DNA from: Heligmosomoides polygyrus polygyrus
Taxonomy: Eukaryota; Nematoda; Chromadorea; Rhabditida; Heligmosomidae
Reading direction: 5' to 3'
NCBI GenBank assembly: GCA_947396885.1
Contig: OX377202.1
Coordinates: 27,581,407 to 27,645,406, forward strand
Length of the DNA stretch: 64,000 nt
Under the pieces are notes generated by a model. It was not told the DNA's origin, searched no databases, and saw only the letters and a list, made by a program, of their open reading frames with translations. Position 1 is the first letter of the stretch. Each line of letters starts with the position of its first letter. Shown piece after piece: positions 1 to 9,621 of the stretch. A program made the translations under genes and the position numbers.

Positions 1-2111
1 TTATGATAATATATAGGAGGATAATACAGCGGTTCGTCCGGCCACCTCACCACCAGCCTCCCTACATTTAGTAGGTTGGGATTGCTACATTCTACAGCAG
101 AATGACTAAGGCTGGTAGAGTAAACATGAGCACCTGTAAGGATGCTATGTGGCTTCGAAACAGTTTTTTGAAGAATACAACGACCTGAGCTCCTATGTGG
201 TTATAAGAATGCAGGGCCTGATAGTCAGCTCCATGGAGGGGCTATGTAGAACAGCAGCGCTTTGCAGCAATTGTTGACAGCAATGTCCGAAGACCGAATC
301 CGACGTACAGAGGACAGAAGAGCGATTCTGACGGCAACCCACGCAGCTTCTGACGGCGAGACGTTTTCCAAAACAACTACAAATATTGTAGTTTACCGCT
401 TTGAGCTAAATATGGCTCCCTTCCGAAAACACGGACTGTACGTGGACTTCGGTCCTTGGCTCGTTCATGTACTACAATTCAGATTTGGTATAGAGGAAGT
501 CGCCATTGCTTCCCTATAGTAGAGTCTAATTTGGTAAGCTAAGTTGGCATTTCTTCCATAAGTGTTTTGAGATGGTGAGTTGGCATTTGGCTCGACTGCG
601 AGGAGGAAATTTCCAACTGCGCCTCTGCCGACCAGTTCATCCATTATTCTAATTTAGAAAGACTATGGCAGGCCTTTGGGAAGCACTAGACACTGCTTTG
701 GTGTTCGGCTGCCCCCCCCCCCCCGAAAATCGTTGTACAAAAGATAAAGGTCTCTGCTAGTAAGTTGATGTCTGGGATGCGCCACGTACTCCTCCTCTGA
801 AAGATATCGTGGAGGCAAAGGGAATGCGTATACTGTGACTTACGGTGGCTAGACAATATCACACCTTCACTGGCCGCGTAAAGATGGAAAGCGTTGTCGG
901 CCTGGATGAACGCGTGGATACTATGAGCTGCTGATACGAATGCGCTTGGGTATAACGTTGTAACCACACCACGTTGGAAAGGTGCTGAAGCACTCCAATG
1001 GCATTTGCGGCAGCACGCCACCACCGTACCCAGTCTTTGCCACCCGTACCATTTTTGGCCTACCTGAACAGAAATTTACCTGAAAAGGCGCTAGCAAAGC
1101 CAAAGAACTCATACAAGTCCCGGCACTACAGGGCCCCGCTCACGCATACTCTTCCGTTCGCTAAGAATTTCCAACAATGCGTTTTGGAACGTCCTGAGGT
1201 CGGATTCCTGAATTTCCTTACCCAGAGTTATGTGGGTAGAGAGCAGAAATTCAAGCATTACCTGGAATTCACGAGACCTTGGAGCGTAGGTGAATAGTGG
1301 AGTAGAATTATACCATTCACCGAATTTTATCATAGCATGGACACCAAACTTGCCGTCTGCCCACTATCCTCTATTGGTAAACTTATCCATAAAAATTAAC
1401 CCATTCCCTTACCAATCGTGAATCCGGCCTCTGGTGCCCTTCTGACGTCACTGGAAATCCGCATGGTGACTATTATTATGTTTGTGTCTGTCTGTATTAA
1501 GGAAACGTCAGCCAACTCACCTTACGCGGTCAGGACTCCTAATTTTAGACGGCGTCTAGGAACGTTTCGGAGTGTTGAAAAAAATTCGGAGCACCGGTTA
1601 GCTTCCGTCTTTTAACGAAAGATTTTCCGAAATTTGCTGCAAAAAAACACACTGAATTGCAGCAAACGCAGCGCTATGAGAAGCACTAGGCGTTGCCTAA
1701 AGTAATTCCAAAAAACATTTCCAAAAGGAAGTAGCTTTAGAGCTTTTAACAGCTTACGCGTTGAATGACCAATACATTTTTCATAGCAACGCGTGTTTCA
1801 CATGGCGGCAAAATCCAATCCCCACCGGATAGTGAGTTTTTTCTTTTCTATGAGGTTTTCGGCCTTTAATGCAAATCCACATCTGCCTCGGTTTACATAT
1901 GGCCGAGGCAATATGCGGAACTGGGCTTCACACACGCCAGTCAGTCGATGCAATGCACGAAGATATTTAACTCAGGATTGGGACGTCAAGTTCAGATAAG
2001 GGGTATTGCTCAAACTATAATAAGTTAAGATCCATGAGCAAGTGGGGCCACCACACGACTCAACAAATCCTCTTTTACTCCGAGCGGAACCATCACAACC
2101 CTAGCAATCGG
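1..2111. other. No confident gene; one weak minus-strand exon candidate
   Basis: I see no recognisable gene here. A 13-nt C run lies at 712-724. The most protein-like piece is on the minus strand at 1356-1262: 31 codons beginning GKFGVHAMIKFGEWYNS and ending at CAG followed by GTAATG, a fair splice donor. The acceptor side (GGGCAG) lacks a pyrimidine tract, so I give it only about 0.15 as an exon. Other open stretches of 60-110 codons look like chance. Confidence 0.5.
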
Positions 2112-2225
2112 TATTGATAAGGATATAGGATAAAGGATGATGTTAATCATTTCCTTTGTTGAGATGTGCCACCGATTCTACTTCTACGGGATGTTCGGAG
2201 CCATTTGAATTCATGGTTGGCTATG
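2112..2225 (-). repeat. SINE family S, truncated copy
   Basis: This matches the 3' half of the tRNA-derived SINE defined by the copy at 36088-36379, read on the minus strand. It has the GGATAAAGGA-type tail at the low end, followed by the conserved block that contains CTTCTACGGGATG. It stops where the plus-strand copy at 2226 begins, so the two sit head to head. Confidence 0.65.
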
Positions 2226-2530
2226 GGCGAGTGTAGCGAAGTCGGAGGAGGTGCTGTCTGTCGCGTGCACAAGATACCATGTTCCTGGTTCGGGTTTCCC
2301 CCCAACCAGTCAAACCTTCCATCATTCCGGGGTCGGAGGTTGGTGTCAGACTTATCTGGGAAGGATAAAGCGCTGACTTGTTCATTGGCTGGCCTCTTCA
2401 AGTCATTGCATGGCCAAATATTCATTCATTATTCATATCGCCTCCACGACATCTTGTGAAAGTGGAATGCGTGGCGCACCCCGCAAAAAGGCATTGAGTA
2501 ACGCATTCCTTCATCCGTATCCTTATTTCG
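2226..2530 (+). repeat. SINE family S, near full-length copy
   Basis: The tRNA-like head has an A-box-like stretch (GTGTAGCGAAGTCGGAGG) and a B-box-like GGTTCGGGTTTCC near 2288. The shared body follows: TCTGGGAAGGATAAAGCGCTG, the CATTGCATGGCC block and the CGCCTCCACGACATC block. It ends near CATCCGTATCC, a decayed form of the family tail. It is diverged from the other copies. Confidence 0.75.
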
Positions 2531-2547
2531 CCTATATTTCGCCCAAA

Positions 2548-2712
2548 GACTTGTGGTGGCCACCCGATAAAAAATCGGCGTATTATTCCTCCCAGACATG
2601 TCTGGGAGTTATTTACCGATCGCAGAGGGATAATGGCTTCTTTGGCCTGGGCGGGAATCCAAACCAAGAACCAGGAATCGGATGTGCGCGACAGCCTGCT
2701 TGACATGGTGGC
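2548..2712 (-). repeat. SINE family S, 5' half, minus strand
   Basis: Read on the minus strand, this carries the family's tRNA-related head, including a B-box-like GGTTTGGATTCC, and the first part of the body. It lacks the 3' portion. Together with the two copies to the left it makes a three-piece SINE cluster. Confidence 0.65.
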
Positions 2713-3660
2713 GGAGAGGATGTGTGATGGCGGTGGTAATCCAGTGGTAATCCAGGATCCAGTCTTCTTTGCTGACATTTGTACGTCTGACCCCTGAAAG
2801 CGACAACCGGAACGTCGTTGAAGGGTTCGCACGAAGCTCGCCCAAGCTTGCTTACGTCTGAAAGTGGTTACCAGCCACTCGGTTGCTCCCATAAAACTAG
2901 CTAGGTTTTCTCATCCTCTTTTGGTCCCTACCCTGTTACCGCTTCAAACTACTGTGACTTGAAATCTCTGATGGACGAACAACTTCTATCAAGACTCCTC
3001 TCTTTTCCAAGCTCTGAAGAGAGCAGTTACTCCAAGAAGGCGGATGAAGGGTTACTAATTCCTTGATATCGCCGCTTGAAGATAGCTGTTCTCACTTTAA
3101 AGTCGGGGCCAAGACTCAATGGCAGTCTATTATGGAGTATGCACAAGGACAGCTTACCATTGGTCAAGGCTTTTTTTCTTATAACATAGCATGAAATCCA
3201 ATTGGCTTTCTAGTTCATCTATTAGAACTTAACATCATAACTCAGTCTCCATCGCTGCCGGTTTACCTTCACTAGTGGTGGCTGAATTGAAGTACCTCCC
3301 AAAATTTTAGAGGCAATCAGCAATACCCAAAGAAACGAACAGTGACCTTTGAAAAGGGTCATTGGTTACAATTATCCTTCATCCCTTTATGATGAACTAT
3401 GAGCACAAGAAGGATAGCGACGGCAACTGGCAAGCTTTCTAGTTGTATGCACTGATTCTCGAAATGTCTTCATACCTTATTTCCAGAAGTTTCTTCGAAG
3501 TGATTAAAGATGTCAGTGAAACAAGCGCTCGTAAGGCTAGTCAGAAAGTCAAGAGTCAATTTTGTGAAGGTTACAGAACTTACCATTCTTCATCGGTAGC
3601 GGTTATGAAGAATAGTATGAGCCGTGATATCATGCTGTAGTTCTAGATCAGTCTCGAACC
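2713..3660. other. Unannotated interval
   Basis: I see no repeat family, RNA gene or convincing coding segment. Confidence 0.5.
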
Positions 3661-3665
3661 TTCGC

Positions 3666-3697
3666 TGTGATAGGGATGTACATACATCCCTATCACA
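3666..3697. repeat. Short perfect palindrome
   Basis: Two perfect 15-nt arms (3666-3680 and 3683-3697) surround a 2-nt centre. The arm is TGTGATAGGGATGTA. It lies just upstream of the mariner remnant. Confidence 0.9.
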
Positions 3698-3759
3698 TGT
3701 ATAGCCGCGGTGCTTTTCTTAAATTTGATCACCATATCCATTCCACAAGAGCACCTTCA

Positions 3760-4890
3760 AGCCAGACGTTTTCTTCTATGAGGCATCGGTGCACTGGAGC
3801 GACGGCAACCGTTCGACACATCAACAGCGCACTGGGAGTGGACACCACTTCCATCAGGTAGGGACGTCCCACACAGTCGAAGGAACATTCCTCTGTTCTC
3901 GACGCCGTTGCGGAGGACCCAGAGGTTAGCATCCGCAATCTTAAGGCCAAGCCGTCGCCTAGAGGAACGTGTTGCCTCTATGGATCACCTATGTCTCACC
4001 AGGAGACTATCTCAACGGTAGGTCGGAACGGACCAAGTGTTGTATATTTGCAGAATCGCCTCTCCCTGGGAAATAAGAAAATGCAAATCTTTCAACCCCA
4101 TTACAACTCTGCGCAGAGTTAGCGACGACGGAAGTTGGGCCGTTGGCTACGCTAGCCCTATGCCTACACCCGGAGGGCAGGCTTATGTTGGCTGGAAACA
4201 GCGACAATGAGCGAGCGGTGGTGGCGCAGTGGGTAGAGGGGCGGCGTAATCTCCATAATCACCGTTTCCAGCCAACTTGAGACCGTCCTACGGGTGCAGG
4301 CATAGGGCTAACACCGCCAACGGCCCAACCTCTGTTGTCTCTAACTCTGCACAGAGTTGTATTGGGGTCGAGATATTTGTATTTTGTTGTTTCCCAGAGA
4401 GAGGCGATTCTGCCCGTATACAACACTTGGGCGGTTCCGACCTACCGTTGAGATAGTTTCCTGGTCAGACATAGCATGCGATTCACACGGGTATCCTGTG
4501 TTAGTCTCTCCTTATCTACCCGCACGGAAAGGGTGTCTGGAAGACCTGATTAACGGAGATGAAAGTTGGGTTCCTGACGACTCTGACTCGCATAGTGACG
4601 TGTCACTAAAGTAGAAGATCCGTGGACGCAAGCCAAATCGGGCCTTCATCCCAATAAGTGTCTCCTTTGATGCTTCTGGGATTCGCGAGGAATGTTGTGT
4701 TACGAGCTACCCTCGTCACCGGTGACATTTATGCCAATCAGCTTCAGAGACTGGCGGACGCTATTTAAGAAAAATGGCCAAGACGGTCGATGTCCACCCA
4801 CTTCACGATAACGCCCAGCCCCACGCAGCTGAAGAGACTCGTGAAAAAAGTGGGAATCTGTGCTGAGACACGGTTTTCCACTCTCTCTAG
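3760..4890 (+). pseudogene. Mariner transposase relic, split by a MITE
   Basis: The transposase is broken by stops and frameshifts. The N-terminal helix-turn-helix part is readable near 3790-3950 (TGATATVRHINSALG, then VAEDPEVSIRNLKAKP). After an inserted element at 3999-4464 the catalytic part resumes: LEDLINGDESWV near 4530-4572 carries the first catalytic Asp, QAKSGLHPNKCLL follows near 4630, YANQLQRLADAI lies near 4730-4770, and LHDNAQPHA at about 4801-4827 carries the second catalytic Asp. These are the family landmarks of a DD34D mariner. Stops and frame changes make it dead. I could not fix the terminal inverted repeats. Nearby Penelope sequence at 4930 may mark its right side. Confidence 0.8.
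3999..4464. mobile_element. Fold-back MITE with about 205-bp arms
   Basis: A large imperfect inverted repeat: the left arm begins CCAGGAGACTATCTCAACGG and the right arm, reverse-complemented, begins CCAGGAAACTATCTCAACGG. By eye the arms stay similar for roughly 200 bp. The flanks TCA at 3996-3998 and TCA at 4465-4467 look like a 3-bp target-site duplication. The centre contains a tRNA A-box-like run, TGGCGCAGTGGGTAGAG (4222-4238). It interrupts the mariner transposase and is therefore younger than it. The 3-bp target fits PIF/Harbinger or CACTA elements, but I cannot assign the superfamily. Confidence 0.8.
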
Positions 4891-4929
4891 CTGAGGTGAC
4901 TGTATAAATAGCTAAATAGCTGCTTTAGC

Positions 4930-5260
4930 GTAGCCAAGATTGGTCCATATCATTAATGTGGCATGGCCTACGTTTCCGTGTTGCCGCCTTCTTCAGAGCC
5001 TGGAAAAGTCGATGTCATTTGGGAAACTCCCCTCACAAATGCCATTTCATTCAGCAGGAGCCAACCGAATAGCTCAGGAGGCCACGAAAACGTCGCTGTA
5101 GGAAGTCAAAAACAAGGCTTACCTGGGATGCGGACAGAAGAGTCCACCGTCACCCTGGCTGGACGAAAGAAGGGTGAATGAGCTTAGAGTGTTGGGACCT
5201 CCCCCCGTAAGGACCTAACGGGCCACGCCAAGGCTCATCGAGAGTCGGACGTGGAATAGA
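4930..5260 (-). repeat. Penelope-like 3' end, second copy
   Basis: Positions 4940-5100 align by eye with 22960-23110, the region 3' of the GIY-YIG fragment. Shared pieces are AGAGCCTGGA, the CCAAGA-TGGT stretch before it and the CCATTTCAT block after it. The hammerhead-like core is decayed here: CTGAAGA at 4996-4990 is intact but CGAAAC has become GGAAAC. I see no coding part. Confidence 0.55.
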
Positions 5261-6890
5261 AATGACTATATGGTCGCGTAAATTCCGTTGTGCGTTGAGT
5301 AGAAAAAATAAGGAAGGAGAAAAGGTCAAATGGCTTAAGACATTTCGACGGCCCTAAGAGAAGATCGAAATAATTAGAAATTAATATTAATATAAATCCT
5401 TTCTTGAGGTTCTACTTAAAATAACTATATTAGGCAAATAGTAAATTAAAAAAAAACACAAATAAATAAATATGAATAAATGTGTAAATTATAACAGCTC
5501 CTTTCTTCACTGATGAGCCAACGAGGAGGTGTTATAATGAACATGGTTTGTCTGAAGGGAGGTGGCGAAACAAACCATTAGAGTTCGTTCTCACCATTAT
5601 TTTTCAATAATATTCAAGTATATCTTAAGGAGATGTCACCGATCTGCATGTTCCCGCTATTTAGCCAACTCAGGCTCTTTTTCGTCAGAAAGGCCACTGG
5701 TTTCCTTCTCAGATGTAGAGAGGTCGGGTAGGCTAATTGATCACCGCTGGCAAGGAAACAGGACAGGACGCTAAAGACGGGATCGAACGAGTACCATGGA
5801 TCACTATGTAGGACTCGGAAATATTTCTGGAAAATGGATCTAAACTAATAGCAGAACCCTCGAGACGAAAATAAAGGTGAAACTGGTTGCCAATTTGTTG
5901 CAAAAAAACATAAAAAAAGCTTAACAAATAATCCTAAAGAAGGTGTATGAAGAGAGTAGAGCGGGTAGAAGTAAAAAAGGAGACCTAGTGAAAGTAGATT
6001 TGTAGATCTCGAAGATTCGCAGGTTCTAAAAATGTGTTGTAGAAATAATAATATAATAAAACATATTCTGACATAATATATTCTGGTTCTTCACCTTTGA
6101 CCGCGGATGTCGTCGCGGCGGAGGATGTGGCGCTGGCTGAACGCAAATTAGGGATGGCATTCGTAAGTTCAGTCCCCCACTCATGTGTAGTAGTACAGAA
6201 ACGCTAGAAACTGAACATCATGCGAAGAGCAGAAGTCGATTTTATCTCTGCCAATTGCGTAATAGGACGAAGAAGGAAGAGTGGATCATAATTGATGCCG
6301 AATTGCAGTAACTGTGAAATGTGAAATTTGCCAGTCAAGCGCAATGGCACTTCATGGGCATATTGGCTCGCCATTTTCCGTAGATGTGAGCAACAAGGAA
6401 CCAGAACAAGCTAAGTGAACGTCATACACAAAACTGGTCATAGGAGGAAGCGAAGCACCTGTTCCTTATTAGGACACATTTTACTTGCCGACAAAAGATG
6501 TAGGCGAAGGCTACAAAGCAACGCTTTGAAAACAGAGATCTTCGGCAAAATGACTACGAGGTTGAGAGGAAAGCAAAACCACTAGAGAATGTCCTGTACT
6601 GAGTCAGATCTAGCAGGTGGGGCCACGACGTCTCCCAATTTTGTTTTTGAAAACATTTGAGCCGCTGGGAACCACTTTCCTTCACCATTGAGTATAAATT
6701 GTGAAGAATTCGGAGGAGGCAAGCTCGAAATTTGGAATACATCTGCATAACATGTCAGTTATCAGCCAACATAAATATACCGATCTTACTAGGGAGGTCA
6801 ATGGGCGTCCCGTGGCAATTTTAAAAGTGGCTTAACGTGGGTTGAAGGGGGTTGTATGAGAAGCACCGTAGTGGTTTTCGAATTTTCTGC
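5261..6890. other. Unannotated, AT-rich in part
   Basis: Positions 5340-5500 and 6040-6080 are AT-rich. I see no supported gene or recognisable repeat. Short open frames at 5562-5774 and 6554-6748 have no visible domain or splice support. Confidence 0.5.
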
Positions 6891-6892
6891 GG

Positions 6893-6995
6893 ACATCTGG
6901 GGAGGTCAAAAATTGCAAAAAACCATTTCACTTCAGTGCGGGCCGATGATACAAAACTGACGTCTGGAATTGCCATGTCGTGGTTGCAATCTAAC
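6893..6995. repeat. Dispersed repeat X, copy 1
   Basis: This aligns with 9103-9205 in the same orientation. Shared blocks include AGGTCAAAAAT, then GCGG-CCGAT-AT, then GACG-CTGGAAT, then TGTCGTG. Identity by eye is roughly 70 percent. The family is unknown and I see no coding content. Confidence 0.6.
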
Positions 6996-7426
6996 CTGCA
7001 AAAGGTTTGGGGCTGGATCGGTAGCGGAATTACAGCGACCTCGCAATTTGCTTGTTAGCGGTACAGTGACCGAAGTGGAACATTGAGGTGCGCCGCTCAC
7101 ATGGTTGCATCAGCAGCTGAGTGTCCGAGTGGGTACGGGACGAACTTCCAGGAAATGAGCAGGTAGTACGGATCCGGAGATTATGTCTCTGTATTGCTGG
7201 GCTTGCTAGGCACATTTTTGTCGATATAAAGTGTAACTTGACCACGGTAGTATACCATACTGACATTATAACCTTATTTTAATCAGGATGATACGATATA
7301 AACACAAAAATAAACGCGCAAAGCAACAGTGTTCATAATACATGCGAACGGTTATTGAGAAGAACAGATGGTTTTCGTTTTTGTACAAAATAGATAGTAT
7401 TCTTTGTCTTGACCGTCTTCGTTAGG

Positions 7427-7517
7427 ATTTCTTCTCGACCCTTGGAGTCGTGAAGTAAACTAGTGCTGGGTCTGTCAGCGCTACCGTACTTCACGACTCC
7501 AAGGGTCGAGGAGAAAT
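7427..7517. repeat. 31-bp hairpin inverted repeat
   Basis: The arms are 7427-7457 and 7487-7517 with one mismatch (7433/7511) and a 29-nt spacer. The core arm is CTCGACCCTTGGAGTCGTGA. Such low divergence in otherwise decayed DNA suggests a recent fold-back event or a tiny MITE. I see no target-site duplication. Confidence 0.9.
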
Positions 7518-8813
7518 TGAAAAAATTGGATAAAAAGATTTGTTCTTATTTATTTATTTATTATTTTAATTTTGTTTTTATTCATTATACTTCATTATTG
7601 TTTATTTATTATTTATATTAGTATTTTTAATTAATTAATTTGTTAATGTATTCATGCTTGATTTTTTACGACCCCTCTTCGACCTCTGGAGAGAAAGTAT
7701 AAAAGTATTGATCTGTCCTGTTCATGCTCAACCAACCATATTGCTAGTGATCTCACGGTCGTCACATACAGCAACTTTCTCACTGTTACAAGGAGACGTA
7801 GTACTACCCACACCTCCGGCGATCAGCATACATCTTACGCTTCGTTCACGTCAAGCTAACATCACGAACGAGAAGTAATTCTCCACAGTAGTCTGCAAAA
7901 GCTAATACTGGTCACTTGTGCACACTACTCATCAGCCAACATCATCTAATTTGAACATGGATCGGTCATCTTTTTTTGATCCTTTATTGTATGGACGTGT
8001 ATTTACGTCTGCGTGACATACGGTAATATCTAAAAAAGACAACGTACGCAATAGTAAAATGAAAAGTAATGAATAGATCATTCACAACAAATTGGATAAT
8101 TGAGGAAACGAGACAAAGCATGTCAGTTTCGTCTGAATGAGCCTAACATTTAGAATCCAGATATAGAATATCCGCCTTACTGATTGTGGAAACGCCGCGG
8201 ACGGCGCAATAGTAGCACCCTTTCTGTCTTCACACAATAACGCTTTGAAGTAGTCGCTCTCAGTAATTATTTTCCCACTTGGATCAGTAACGACAAGAAG
8301 GGTAACACCGAATGCAATTAAAAACCGCTTCAATAAATTGACTTTAAGTCTTACATTTCTCAAAGCACGAGATGACACTGTTTAGTGAGTAACGCCGCCT
8401 GCGTGATCTTGATGCGTCTTGAAGACATTGACGGCTTCTTGCGCAGAAAATTTTGAAAGTTTCCGAGATTACAATGCCACGTTGTCCAGCGTTACTTCTT
8501 CACACATATTTGCACAAAAATTTGAACGAACGGAGTCGAGGAAAACTTCAGGCCTTATCACGAGAAGTGATGGATCAGCTCAAAAAAGTACTTCAAAATA
8601 AAATGAAACATTCTTCTTGGTTACCTCATGATGTTTTGAAGACCCTTTCATTGTCCGTAAGAGGTTTCATGCAAATGACTTTCTTACTTTAAGATTTCTT
8701 ATTTTTCGTATAATATTCGCAGCTGCGTTACAACCACCTCACTCTTTATGAACTTTTTTAAATAAGGAGTAATCCAAATGCATGTTTGTCTGAAGTCAAA
8801 CCATAAAAAAAAT

Positions 8814-8866
8814 GAAATGATCTACTAACCATTAGTACTTCATACTAATGGTTAGTGGATCATTTC
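8814..8866. repeat. 24-bp hairpin inverted repeat
   Basis: The arms are 8814-8837 and 8843-8866 with one mismatch and a 5-nt loop (CTTCA). The arm contains CTAACCATTAGTA. Confidence 0.9.
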
Positions 8867-9102
8867 TTAGATAATCCTCTTCTCCATAATAAGAGCGGCG
8901 CATTTCCGCTCCTGCGATTCTCTTCTTCCTATCTCGCACTAAATCATTTTTAGAACATGCCTGAATGTCCAAGGCGCACCAGTGAACATATGTCTCATGC
9001 CCAAGGAAGAAGGTCAACAAGGTGACCGTGGAGATTCTCAAAGCGGTTACCCAGTTTGTAGGGCGTTGTCTGGTAAGCACCCTAGTAGAGTCCTAATTTC
9101 CT

Positions 9103-9205
9103 GGGCAGGTCAAAAATGGTAGAAAACTGTAGGCGCTTCAATGCGGACCGATAATGCACATGTGACGCCTGGAATACCCTTGTCGTGCCTTCGTAATGTT
9201 CGGGC
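9103..9205. repeat. Dispersed repeat X, copy 2
   Basis: Second copy of the repeat at 6893-6995, same orientation, similar divergence. From here to 9600 I see nothing else. Confidence 0.6.
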
Positions 9206-9621
9206 GTACAAGGGACTCCAAGGGCTCCCCTGAGCGCACTGTACAGCCGCCACTCAATAGTATCTGTAAGGACCACCTACTCCTTGGGTTTAACGACTTG
9301 GCAAAAAAAGAAAACATATTCTTATATTAAATGAGTGGTGAATATTTCTCCTATATGATTCGATCTCCACGTTCAGACATACGCTTCAGACCCTTCCCTT
9401 TTAAGTACATATCTAAAGGCTTATCACTCAAAACTTGTTGCTCTTTAGTACAATACTATAGTACAATACTGCGCATTTTATAATTAGAAGTAGACAGCAT
9501 CGCTAATGGGATATTCACAACATATCCAATGTTGTCATAAAAACTTATGACAATTTTAGAAATTATGCTAAGAATATGTAGTGTGGTGAACAAGGAAGTT
9601 CCTCTATTTTCACTCGGCCAC

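Larger units (their letters stand above)
6996..9102. other. Non-coding interval with hairpins
   Basis: No gene recognised. It contains two inverted repeats listed separately and a TTTATTTATTTA-type low-complexity tract near 7545-7640. The open frames at 8082-8378 and 8832-9080 show no known domain. Confidence 0.5.

Noticed and set aside
1262..1356. A minus-strand exon (GKFGVHAMIKFGEWYNS)
   Set aside because: The donor is fair but the acceptor lacks a pyrimidine tract and no partner exon was found.
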